The notes beneath the pieces were generated by a model. That model had not been told where the DNA came from, did no database searches, and saw nothing but the letters and a program-made list of their open reading frames with translations. A program made the position numbers and the translations under genes. 20,208 nucleotides of DNA from contig CAYRXC010000013.1 in the NCBI GenBank assembly GCA_964428195.1, positions 1 to 20,208 on the forward strand, in the 5' to 3' direction. Positions 1 through 6,280 of this stretch are shown piece after piece. Origin of the DNA: JAAYGD01 sp964428195. GTDB lineage: Bacteria; Bacillota_I; Bacilli_A; RF39; UBA660. Each line of letters starts with the position of its first letter. Positions within the stretch are counted from its first letter, which is position 1.

Positions 1-52
1 CTTAGGCATGCCGCCAGCGTTCATCCTGAGCTAGGATCAAACTCTCAAAAAA
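1..52 (-). rRNA. rrs: 16S ribosomal RNA, 5' end (partial)
   Basis: On the minus strand this reads AGAGTTTGATCCTAGCTCAG followed by GATGAACGCTGGCGGC, the universal 5' start of bacterial 16S rRNA and the site of the 27F primer. The gene runs off the left edge, so only about 50 nt are visible. The mature 5' end is placed 7 nt before AGAGTTTGATC by analogy with E. coli and could be off by a few bases. The stretch GGCATGCCTAAG right after the universal segment suits Bacilli/Mollicutes-type 16S. It is preceded by its own promoter and a boxA leader. Confidence 0.95.
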
Positions 53-123
53 AAATAAATTCAAAGAATTATTTTTTGTTATTTAATTTTAATCTCTAGC
101 TACTCAAAATTGACATTTTGCTC

Positions 124-138
124 AGTTTTCAAAGATCA
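124..138 (-). promoter_or_regulatory. rRNA leader boxA antitermination site
   Basis: The minus strand reads TGATCTTTGAAAACT, one base off the TGCTCTTTGAAAACT boxA of Bacillota rrn leaders, which binds NusB-NusE(S10) to make rRNA transcription termination-resistant. It lies about 25-35 nt after the predicted start site. A 6-bp hairpin (CAAAAT/ATTTTG, 105-120) follows and could be part of the processing structure before mature 16S. Confidence 0.8.
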
Positions 139-141
139 TTT

Positions 142-160
142 CGCCTATTTTCTCAAGGCG
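142..160 (-). other. leader hairpin at the rRNA transcript 5' end
   Basis: The minus strand can form a CGCCT/AGGCG stem (156-160 with 142-146) around a 9-nt loop. It starts at or within a few bases of the predicted rRNA transcription start and sits just upstream of boxA. It could protect the 5' end or form part of the antitermination or processing leader. It has no T-tract, so it is not a terminator. Confidence 0.5.
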
Positions 161-167
161 TACACAT

Positions 168-196
168 AATATATCAAATAAAAACTTTAATGTCAA
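168..196 (-). promoter_or_regulatory. rRNA operon promoter
   Basis: There is a perfect -35 TTGACA (191-196), a 17-nt spacer, and a -10 TATATT (168-173) preceded by TGA (174-176), an extended -10. Transcription should start near 161-163, about 110 nt before mature 16S. The A-tract block at 200-245 lies directly upstream. This is the closest match to the sigma-A consensus in the window, as expected for an rRNA promoter. Confidence 0.92.
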
Positions 197-199
197 CAA

Positions 200-245
200 T
201 TTTTTTCAACTTTTTTTCTTTTTTTACATTTTTTTCTTTTTTTAC
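200..245 (-). promoter_or_regulatory. A-tract UP-like region with an 18-bp tandem repeat
   Basis: Immediately upstream of the -35 box the minus strand carries five A7 runs (200-206, 211-217, 219-225, 229-235, 237-243). A 17-bp unit is repeated exactly, at 211-227 and 229-245. Such A-tracts normally act as UP elements bound by the RNA polymerase alpha C-terminal domain and as curved DNA. The UP role is inferred from position and composition. Confidence 0.65.
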
Positions 246-291
246 TATTTTTAAAGGTCTTAATCACTATTTTTATTAATTATATATCTAT

Positions 292-795
292 TTACTTTAC
301 AAAATATTTATTCAAATATTCTTTTTCAAAAGGTCCAATTTTGTTAATACAAAAATTTATTAATTCATCCATTGCGTTTTTTGTAATTTCATCTATCTCT
401 AAAGGATATTTCATTTCATCTCTATGGTAGTCATACTCTGCTTGGTCCAATATTGTATATGAACCATCGGGAAACACTCTTAAATCCAAATCATAATCTA
501 TATATTTTAATGTATTCTCCTCAATTATATAAGGAGATGCAATGTTACAATAATAAAATATTCCTTTTTCCTTGAACTGCACTATTATGTTGTACCATTT
601 ATCTTTATAAAAAAAGATAACCGCAGGCTCTTTTGTTTTCCATCTTCTTCCATCAACTTCTGTTACTTTTACTTTATCGTTAATCAAAACAATATGATCA
701 TCATCATACTCTAATACTTTAGAATTATCCCAAGCTCTATACAATGTGCCATTATGTTTGTAGGCATGTATAGTCATAAATACATTATTTTTCAT
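292..795 (-). CDS. ntdp: Nucleoside tri-/diphosphate phosphatase, DUF402 (Ntdp/YgaC family)
   Basis: This 167-aa protein matches the DUF402/Ntdp family across its length. Landmarks are EVDGRRWKTKEPA near 46-58, YYCNIASPYII at 81-91 and YIDYDLDLRVFPDG at 98-111, whose acidic cluster belongs to the family's metal/phosphate site. The characterised S. aureus member is a soluble metal-dependent phosphatase that hydrolyses nucleoside tri- and diphosphates such as GTP and GDP. A GGTGG ribosome site lies 9 nt before the ATG. It has its own promoter (823-851) and appears monocistronic. I see no convincing terminator between its stop and the rRNA promoter, so some transcription may continue toward 16S. 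The family call is firm; the substrate in this organism is inferred. Confidence 0.88.
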   Translation of the reverse strand: MKNNVFMTIHAYKHNGTLYRAWDNSKVLEYDDDHIVLINDKVKVTEVDGRRWKTKEPAVIFFYKDKWYNIIVQFKEKGIFYYCNIASPYIIEENTLKYIDYDLDLRVFPDGSYTILDQAEYDYHRDEMKYPLEIDEITKNAMDELINFCINKIGPFEKEYLNKYFVK

Positions 796-822
796 TAATA
801 CAATCCACCAATCTATATCCTT

Positions 823-851
823 ATTATAAACACCTACGCTTTTTTTTGCAA
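823..851 (-). promoter_or_regulatory. promoter for ntdp
   Basis: A -35-like TTGCAA (846-851, 4 of 6), a 17-nt spacer and a perfect -10 TATAAT (823-828) lie 28 nt upstream of the ntdp start codon. The -35 box begins just past the T-tract of the preceding protease gene's terminator. Confidence 0.7.
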
Positions 852-852
852 T

Positions 853-882
853 AAAAAAGAGGTCTATTTTACAATAACCTCT
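853..882 (-). terminator. rho-independent terminator of the S41 protease gene
   Basis: A 7-bp stem (AGAGGTT at 876-882 with GACCTCT at 858-864, one G-T pair) with an 11-nt loop is followed by a T-rich run. The hairpin starts inside the protease gene and spans its TAG stop codon. Confidence 0.75.
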
Positions 883-2069
883 AATGCTTTTTGTAACTGA
901 GCATCCGTTTCTGGTTTATTCATATCATATTTTTGTGGATCTAAATCAATTTCATAATCAGGCGTAACTCCAACTTTATCTATTTGTTTTCCTTCAGGAG
1001 ATAGCCATTCTTGTATTGTTATCTTTGCTAATCCTCCAGATGATGTGCTCAATACTTGTTGAACAGTTCCTTTTCCAAATGATTTCTTACCAACCAACTT
1101 TGCATTATACTTTTCAGAAAGAGAAACTGCCAATATTTCAGAAGCTGATGCACTCGATTCGTTTATCAATACCACAACTTTGATATTTCTTTTTTCATCA
1201 GTGGTATCTAATCTTTCATTTATAGTTGTCGAATCTTTAGTCTTATAAATTATTGTTTTCTTCTCCATAAACTTTTCTAGTATGTCTGTTACAGCTGTTA
1301 GATACCCTCCAGAGTTATCTCTTACATCTATTATAAGAGATTTTATATTTTGATTTTCCAAATTCTTCAAAGCTTCTTCAAATTGTTCAGCAGTGTTAGA
1401 TGCAAATATTGTTAATTTTATATATCCCACTTTTTGTGAACCACTGAACATAGTCTTGCTTTCAACAGATTTTATTACAATATAATCTGAAACAACTCTT
1501 TCTGTAAATTCTTTTCCATCTCTTTCTAATGTCAATATTGCTTCTTTTCCTGCTGGTCTTTTAATTGTTGCAGCAGTTTCTTCAGCTGTTTTACCTTCGA
1601 TAGATTTTCCATCAACTTTTGTTATGTAGTCTCCTTCTTTTACGTTAGCCTTTGAAGCAGGAGTATCTTCGAAGATACCGACTACGATAATTCTTCCATC
1701 GCCATCTAGCATTATTTCTATACCTAATCCAACATATTTGCCTTCTAATCTGTCGTTAAAAGATGATGCTTCTTGCTCATCAAAATATGATGAGTTAGGA
1801 TCTCCCAATACAGACATCATTCCATTTATTGCCCCTTTAATTAATTCTTCTTTATTAACACTTCTGTAATAATTATCTAATATGTCCTCGTAAACAGAAT
1901 TAACCTCAGATAAATCTCCACTGACATTTACTTCTGCAACTTTTGTTGGTTGATCTACATCCAACATTGTAAAAATAGCAGCTCCTCCACTTATCATTCC
2001 AACTACAGTAGATACTAGTATTACAAACATCAATTCTATTAATCTATTATTTCTATCTTTTGTCGTCAT
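864..2069 (-). CDS. S41 family carboxyl-terminal processing peptidase (CtpA/CtpB-like)
   Basis: This is a membrane-anchored serine protease of 401 aa. In order it has a short basic N-terminus, one membrane segment (about 14-36), a helical linker, a PDZ domain (about 110-187) that should recognise substrate C-termini, and the S41 protease domain. The Ser-Lys-Gln triad is readable as S308 in SSASASE, K333 in SFGKG, and Q337 in GTVQ; the 25- and 4-residue spacings match E. coli Prc. The protease should sit outside the membrane. The frame also opens at a GTG three codons earlier (2078), but AGAGGTG is correctly spaced only for this ATG. Its likely role is regulated proteolysis of cell-wall or signalling proteins; the substrate is unknown. 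Likely monocistronic. Confidence 0.9.
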   Translation of the reverse strand: MTTKDRNNRLIELMFVILVSTVVGMISGGAAIFTMLDVDQPTKVAEVNVSGDLSEVNSVYEDILDNYYRSVNKEELIKGAINGMMSVLGDPNSSYFDEQEASSFNDRLEGKYVGLGIEIMLDGDGRIIVVGIFEDTPASKANVKEGDYITKVDGKSIEGKTAEETAATIKRPAGKEAILTLERDGKEFTERVVSDYIVIKSVESKTMFSGSQKVGYIKLTIFASNTAEQFEEALKNLENQNIKSLIIDVRDNSGGYLTAVTDILEKFMEKKTIIYKTKDSTTINERLDTTDEKRNIKVVVLINESSASASEILAVSLSEKYNAKLVGKKSFGKGTVQQVLSTSSGGLAKITIQEWLSPEGKQIDKVGVTPDYEIDLDPQKYDMNKPETDAQLQKALEVIVK

Positions 2070-2101
2070 AAACCACACACCTCTTATCCTAACAATATAA
2101 C

Positions 2102-2110
2102 ATTATATCA
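2102..2110 (-). promoter_or_regulatory. extended -10 promoter for the S41 protease gene
   Basis: The minus strand reads TGATATAAT, a perfect -10 hexamer (2102-2107) with an extended TGn motif, about 33 nt before the start codon. No good -35 box is visible at 17-18 nt, so the extended -10 would have to carry the activity. The rest of 2111-2216 is AT-rich without a clear feature. Confidence 0.5.
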
Positions 2111-2216
2111 TATTTTTATCAATAATTATCACTAAGCTTTTGTTAAATTATAATCAAAAAATAATCTTCTAGTATTAACAACAATATTGTCTAGTTTTCA
2201 TTTAATAATTTAAGTC

Positions 2217-2251
2217 AAAAAAACTTCTATGATATTTTTTTTCATAGAAGT
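2217..2251 (-). terminator. strong rho-independent terminator closing the ecf gene group
   Basis: There is a perfect 10-bp stem, ACTTCTATGA (2242-2251 as TCATAGAAGT on the plus strand) with its complement at 2223-2232, a 9-nt A-rich loop, and a run of T residues (2222-2217). It lies 32 nt past the stop codon at 2284, so it ends the transcript carrying ecfA1-ecfA2-ecfT and the small membrane protein. Confidence 0.92.
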
Positions 2252-2283
2252 CATATTAAGATTAAGTTTAATTTTTTAATATA

Positions 2284-2808
2284 TTACTTTATTTGTTCTT
2301 TTATGTGTAGCAAACTTCCTTCATAATAAAAGATATTTTTTCCATCTTTAATTTTTATTAATGTGGCTTCTTTTACTTTTAAATCTTCATGTTTTTGAAC
2401 ATTATTGTTAGTTTCTTCAGATATTATATTCTTGTTAAAGAAATTTCCTAAATCTACTGTATATATTTTTTTTGTTTCATCATTTACAATTTCGTTGTAA
2501 TATTCAGCATGACTCCCACTATAGTCATAAAATAGTACATAGTATTCTGAATCTTTTTGTTTAAAAACTTGACTAGCTAAAATGTCTTTATATTGAATTG
2601 TAGCTTCTTCTTTTGTTGGCTCTTTATAATTTAGTTTTCTAGATTTTTCCAAAATAATATTAGTAATAAAATAAAACAACACAAATATTAATATAACTAT
2701 TATCAATGTTAAAATAGTTTTCTTTACAGATTGTTCTACCTCTACTGATTGTCTTAATTCCTTTTTTCTTTTTTCTTCTTCTTTTTTTAATTGTTTTTTC
2801 TTTTTCAT
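2284..2808 (-). CDS. Small membrane-anchored protein with a degenerate thioredoxin-like domain
   Basis: I cannot name this 174-aa protein. It has a highly charged Lys/Glu N-terminus (1-30, probably cytoplasmic helix), one hydrophobic segment (about 31-53), and a soluble domain of about 110 aa that should lie outside the cell. That domain resembles thioredoxin: a strand YYVLFYDY, a SGSH turn (97-100) where CxxC would sit, a second strand KIYTVDL, and EATLIKIKDGKNIFYYEG (147-164) resembling the PTL-strand-turn-strand end of thioredoxins. It has no cysteine, and the cis-proline position is Ala, so it cannot be a disulfide enzyme. An ATG five codons earlier lacks a ribosome site, while GGTGA is well spaced for this start. 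It is the last gene of the ecf group, 26 nt after ecfT. Confidence 0.6.
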   Translation of the reverse strand: MKKKKQLKKEEEKRKKELRQSVEVEQSVKKTILTLIIVILIFVLFYFITNIILEKSRKLNYKEPTKEEATIQYKDILASQVFKQKDSEYYVLFYDYSGSHAEYYNEIVNDETKKIYTVDLGNFFNKNIISEETNNNVQKHEDLKVKEATLIKIKDGKNIFYYEGSLLHIKEQIK

Positions 2809-2834
2809 ATTATTATCACCCATAAAAGATTATA

Positions 2835-3515
2835 CTATATTTTGCCAAAGAAATACACAAAAAACAACATAATATGGGATACTAACAATATTAGGTCAGA
2901 TACAACATTATTATTATCTCTGTAGTTGTAATTATATTTTTTGGTTTTATATAAATATAATATTCTATATATTTTTTCTTTCAATTTTAAATATGAGTAA
3001 TAAAATATTTTTATATAAATGTTTCCCTGAATATTTCTCGCCTTGATTGTACGATATGTACTTATCGATTCAATGAAAGCAAATTGAATAAAGTGTATTA
3101 GTATTAATAGAATAGAAGAGAATCTACTATTATATATATCTAAGAAAGTCAATATTTTATATATTGCCTTATTTGTTTCGATTAATTTTGTAGTATATAT
3201 GTATACTGAATAATATAATGAAAACGATATTAGTTTAATTATTAAGGTTATATCTCCTCCCAATGCCAATATAAATATAAACAATATGGCACAAAGTAAT
3301 AATATGGGAATTGATCTAAAAAAATATAACTTTAATGGAACTTTAGATAATAAAATCAACAGCAAAGAGAATAGAAGCATTAATATTGAAAACATTAAAT
3401 TATCTGTTATTAAAAACAGCAAAAAATAGATAATCAAAGATATTATTTTATATACAGGGTTAATCTTGTGAACATCCGATTTGTTATCATAATATTTAGA
3501 AATAGAACTAAACAT
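2835..3515 (-). CDS. ecfT: Energy-coupling factor transporter transmembrane protein EcfT (divergent)
   Basis: This is the 226-aa membrane scaffold that links the two Ecf ATPases to interchangeable substrate-binding S components for vitamin or metal uptake. The sequence shows several hydrophobic segments (about 23-57, 69-86, 90-108, 131-148, 204-224) and the family's TTKLIETNKAIYKIL region (108-122). A first coupling-helix motif of the Ala-Arg-Gly type reads A159-R160-N161. I do not see a clear second one; the region around 180-200 instead has Lys/Tyr-rich sequence. It is shorter than the usual 250-265 aa. It overlaps ecfA2 by 8 nt. No S component is encoded here, as in group II systems where those genes lie elsewhere. 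Family call firm from context; the substrate cannot be told. Confidence 0.82.
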   Translation of the reverse strand: MFSSISKYYDNKSDVHKINPVYKIISLIIYFLLFLITDNLMFSILMLLFSLLLILLSKVPLKLYFFRSIPILLLCAILFIFILALGGDITLIIKLISFSLYYSVYIYTTKLIETNKAIYKILTFLDIYNSRFSSILLILIHFIQFAFIESISTYRTIKARNIQGNIYIKIFYYSYLKLKEKIYRILYLYKTKKYNYNYRDNNNVVSDLILLVSHIMLFFVYFFGKI

Positions 3516-4308
3516 TCCTATACACCGCCTTAATTAGGTCTTTGACATCTTCATAATTTCCAAGTTTAATATTTTTCCCCTTATATACTCTGTTAGTGAA
3601 CTCAATAATATCAGGTAACAATATATCGTATTTGTTTAACATTGATGATTTTTTGAATACATCATCTTTGTTTCCGCTAATCAATACTTTTCCTTCTTTT
3701 AAGATTGTAATATCACTTATTAATAAATTTAAAAAATTAATATCGTGACTTGCTATAATAATAGTAACATTATATTTTTGATTAATTCTTTTTAGCAAAT
3801 TAATTAATCTAAACTTATTAATTCTATCTAATCCGATGCTTGGTTCATCTAACAACAACAACGAAGGGGAATTGATCAAAGCAGCTGCAATATCTATTAA
3901 TCTTTTTTCTCCCGAGCTTAATGTATTTATCTTCCTGTTTAAATAATCATTAGTTAATCCAACCATATTAAGTGCTGATATAATTTTTTCATTGCTTTTA
4001 TTGAGTATTTGTAATTCTTTCTTAACAGTATTTTCTAATAAATACTCATCAGTAAATTGAAATGCAAATCCTATATTTCTTCTTGCTTTTGTTGTAGTAG
4101 TCAGATAATTATTTGCAGTAATATAACCTTGCAAAGGAATGATAGCACCCCAAATAAGTTGAAGTAGTGTTGATTTGCCACTTCCTGATTTTCCTAATAT
4201 TCCGTGAATAGATCCTTTATTTACTGAAAAAGATACGCCTTTTAAAGCTTCTATTTTTGAATAATCGTTATTATATGAATAATATACTTCTTTTACTACT
4301 ACTTCCAT
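3508..4308 (-). CDS. ecfA2: Energy-coupling factor ATP-binding protein EcfA2
   Basis: This 266-aa ABC ATPase drives the ECF transporter. Motifs in order are Walker A GKSGSGKST (39-47), Q-loop Gln84 in FAFQF (EcfA2-type), signature LSSGE (130-134, second Gly replaced by Ser), Walker B LLLLDE with D154 and catalytic E155, D-loop GLD (159-161), and H-loop His188 in ASHD. All residues needed for ATP hydrolysis on its own Walker side are intact. It overlaps ecfA1 by 10 nt and ecfT by 8 nt, so the three are probably translationally coupled. GGAGG precedes the ATG. It is assigned as EcfA2 rather than EcfA1 from its FQF-type Q-loop and its place second in the usual rplQ-ecfA1-ecfA2-ecfT order. Confidence 0.9.
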   Translation of the reverse strand: MEVVVKEVYYSYNNDYSKIEALKGVSFSVNKGSIHGILGKSGSGKSTLLQLIWGAIIPLQGYITANNYLTTTTKARRNIGFAFQFTDEYLLENTVKKELQILNKSNEKIISALNMVGLTNDYLNRKINTLSSGEKRLIDIAAALINSPSLLLLDEPSIGLDRINKFRLINLLKRINQKYNVTIIIASHDINFLNLLISDITILKEGKVLISGNKDDVFKKSSMLNKYDILLPDIIEFTNRVYKGKNIKLGNYEDVKDLIKAVYRNV

Positions 4309-5084
4309 ATATCCTCCACTAACTTATCTTCATCAAAGTAAATATCGTCGACCAAGCCATATAATTTTAATTTGCTTGATAAATCAACAATAAAAGGTAT
4401 TTCCACTCCAATTCTATTTATTAACACATCACTTTCCATTACTTCTTTGGGTTTACCATCTAATACTATTTTTCCCTGATTTATTATTATTAATCTGTTA
4501 GATCCAAATGACTCTTCCAAATCGTCAGTCAAATTAATAATTGTCATATTATTATCTTTTTTAAATCTTTTCAATATTTTTATTATATTTTGCTTTTCCG
4601 TATAATTTATCATTGAGAAGGCATCATCCAATATTAGTATTTTTGGATTATAAATTAAGATACATGCCAATGAGGCCCTTTGTAGTTCTCCTCCACTAAA
4701 AGTCTTAGGGTCTTTATCTAATAAGTCTTCTATTTGTAACAAGTCAGTTACATCTTCGATTCTTTCTTCTATTTTATTAATAGAAATTTTTGAATTATCA
4801 AAAGAGAGAATAATCTCATCTCTCAATGTGTCCATAATAAAATTGTTTTTTGGGTTTTCACCTAATAAGCCTATGTCTTTTCTTATATTATGAATCTTAT
4901 AAAAATGGAGGCACTCATTTTTGATTTGACCTGAAAGAAATTTTGATAAAGTTGTTTTTCCGCATCCATTAGGCCCCGCTATAGTAACCCACGTTCCTTC
5001 TTCGATCGATAAAGACAAGTTATCAAATATTTTTTTATTACAATAATCATAATTGAGGTTGTTAATGCAAATAATATTATTCAT
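4299..5084 (-). CDS. ecfA1: Energy-coupling factor ATP-binding protein EcfA1 with degenerate catalytic motifs
   Basis: This is the partner ATPase of EcfA2 (261 aa). Walker A GPNGCGKTT (37-45) and the signature FSGGE (129-133) are good, so it can bind nucleotide and serve EcfA2's site. Four catalytic positions are changed: the Q-loop reads GENP with Glu76 where FQNP has Gln; Walker B is ILILDD with Asp154 replacing the catalytic Glu; the D-loop is SMIN instead of SMLD; and the H-loop reads LTDD with Asp187 replacing His. Its own Walker side should therefore hydrolyse ATP poorly or not at all. A TTG one codon upstream (5087) opens the frame, but GGGGG is better spaced for this ATG. It is first in the ecf group; a possible promoter lies at 5111-5116. 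Confidence 0.88.
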   Translation of the reverse strand: MNNIICINNLNYDYCNKKIFDNLSLSIEEGTWVTIAGPNGCGKTTLSKFLSGQIKNECLHFYKIHNIRKDIGLLGENPKNNFIMDTLRDEIILSFDNSKISINKIEERIEDVTDLLQIEDLLDKDPKTFSGGELQRASLACILIYNPKILILDDAFSMINYTEKQNIIKILKRFKKDNNMTIINLTDDLEESFGSNRLIIINQGKIVLDGKPKEVMESDVLINRIGVEIPFIVDLSSKLKLYGLVDDIYFDEDKLVEDIWK

Positions 5085-5110
5085 CAAAATACCCCCAGTA
5101 TTAGTTATAT

Positions 5111-5116
5111 ATTATA
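5111..5116 (-). promoter_or_regulatory. possible -10 element upstream of ecfA1
   Basis: A TATAAT hexamer preceded by ATG lies about 27 nt before the ecfA1 start, in the 61-nt gap after the dehydrogenase gene. The -35 region at 17 nt (TGGTAA) matches only 3 of 6 positions. In DNA this AT-rich TATAAT can arise by chance, so this is a weak call; no terminator separates the two genes. Confidence 0.35.
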
Positions 5117-5145
5117 CATAAAAAACAACAAAATTACCATAGAAT

Positions 5146-5895
5146 TTATCTTTTTTTGCTCTGAATTTTATAAGTAATCTTTAATAGCATTTTTGTAGGT
5201 GGAAATTTGCTCAAAAAAGTTGCTGTTTTAATATAAAATGTTGGTACTATTACAAGCTTCTTTTTAAACATTTTTTTCATAGCATAATCTGCAACATATT
5301 TGCTACTTACAGATTTGAGATTAAATTTAACATTTGCTGTGTTATTAAAATTTGTATCAACCGGGCCAGGGCACAATACAGATACTACCACTTTAGAGTT
5401 GCTTACTCTTAATTCTTCGTATAGTGAAGTAGTAAGTCTTAAAACATATGCTTTTGTTGAATAATATGAAGCCATTAAAGGTCCTGGTTGAAAAGCAGCT
5501 GCTGATGCAACATTTAATATGTACCCTCTATTTTTTTTCATAAAATTATTCAAAAACAACTTTGTAAGTATGTGAACAGCACCAACATTTAAATCAAGCA
5601 TCTCAAGTTCTCTTTCAAGAGATGTATCGGCAAATTCTCCAAATATTCCAAAACCTGCATTGTTAACTAAGATTTCGATATCTTCATCTTTTATTTTATT
5701 ATAAAGATCAAATACTTCTTCTCTTTTTGACAAGTCTTTAGAAATAATTGTATATTTAGTTTTTATTTTTTTCGTTAGTTTTTCAATATCTTTATTTGAC
5801 TTTGATACTAATATTAAATCGTATCCTCTATTAGATAAATTCAAGGCAATATCTCTTCCTATTCCAGATGAGGCGCCCGTAATTAAAGCTTTCAT
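5146..5895 (-). CDS. Short-chain dehydrogenase/reductase (classical SDR)
   Basis: This is a 249-aa NAD(P)-dependent oxidoreductase of the classical SDR family. It has the Rossmann motif TGASSGIG (6-13), NNAG (78-81), Asn103, Ser131 in NVAS, and the catalytic Y144-x3-K148, followed by PGPVDT (176-181). All catalytic residues are present. The basic, hydrophobic C-terminus (about 218-249) hints at membrane association, as in DltE/YqjQ-like members. The substrate cannot be deduced. It sits between rplQ and ecfA1, which are usually adjacent in Bacillota, and starts 35 nt after the rplQ stop behind a modest terminator. A strong AAGGAGG lies only 3 nt before the ATG. It is probably expressed by readthrough, since I see no separate promoter. 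Confidence 0.88.
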   Translation of the reverse strand: MKALITGASSGIGRDIALNLSNRGYDLILVSKSNKDIEKLTKKIKTKYTIISKDLSKREEVFDLYNKIKDEDIEILVNNAGFGIFGEFADTSLERELEMLDLNVGAVHILTKLFLNNFMKKNRGYILNVASAAAFQPGPLMASYYSTKAYVLRLTTSLYEELRVSNSKVVVSVLCPGPVDTNFNNTANVKFNLKSVSSKYVADYAMKKMFKKKLVIVPTFYIKTATFLSKFPPTKMLLKITYKIQSKKR

Positions 5896-5907
5896 AACCC
5901 TCCTTAA

Positions 5908-5932
5908 TCAAAAAAACGACATAATGTCGTTT
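5908..5932 (-). terminator. modest terminator at the end of rplQ
   Basis: The minus strand holds AAACGACAT and ATGTCGTTT (5924-5932 and 5914-5922) around one central base, followed by T residues (to 5911). The 5' arm overlaps the last bases of the rplQ stop codon. The real stem is likely about 7 bp because of loop constraints. It would end the superoperon partially, leaving some readthrough into the dehydrogenase gene. Confidence 0.65.
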
Positions 5933-6269
5933 AAACTAATTTGATGATAGCTGTTAAAGCTCCATCTCCTTTTCTTTCGTTCAATTTAGAAATTGATGTG
6001 TATCCACCATTTCTTCCTTCATAACGTTTTGCTAATTCAAATACTTTTTGAGTAGCTTCGTTGTCGTTATTAAAGAAAGCTAAGATTTTTCTTCTAGAAA
6101 TTAATGTTCCTTTTTTTGCATAAGTAACCATTTTATCTAAGAATTTACGAACTTCTTTAGCTCTAGTTTCCGTAGTAATTATACTTTCATTCATAACTAA
6201 ATCAATAGTTAAATTTGAAAGCATAGATCTTCTATGTTTTGTTTGTACTCCTAATTTTCTATAAGCCAT
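5931..6269 (-). CDS. rplQ: 50S ribosomal protein L17
   Basis: This is large-subunit protein bL17 (112 aa), which lies near the peptide tunnel exit. It begins MAYRKLGVQTKHRRSML, the family's rRNA-binding N-terminus, and contains ITTETRAKEVRKFLDKMVTYAKKG and ends LTAIIKLV in the usual way. At 112 aa it is slightly shorter than the B. subtilis protein. It is the last gene of the alpha segment, 11 nt after rpoA, and its stop codon lies within the 5' arm of a terminator. Confidence 0.97.
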   Translation of the reverse strand: MAYRKLGVQTKHRRSMLSNLTIDLVMNESIITTETRAKEVRKFLDKMVTYAKKGTLISRRKILAFFNNDNEATQKVFELAKRYEGRNGGYTSISKLNERKGDGALTAIIKLV

Positions 6270-6280
6270 ATTCTTTCTCC

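Noticed and set aside
246..291. Terminator downstream of ntdp
   Set aside because: Only a weak TTAAT/ATTAA pairing is present, and it is followed by GACC rather than a T-tract.
2181..2190. Palindrome ACAATATTGT as a possible operator
   Set aside because: It is a single short AT-rich palindrome, about 70 nt upstream of the proposed -10 box, with no second copy; chance occurrence is likely in this composition.
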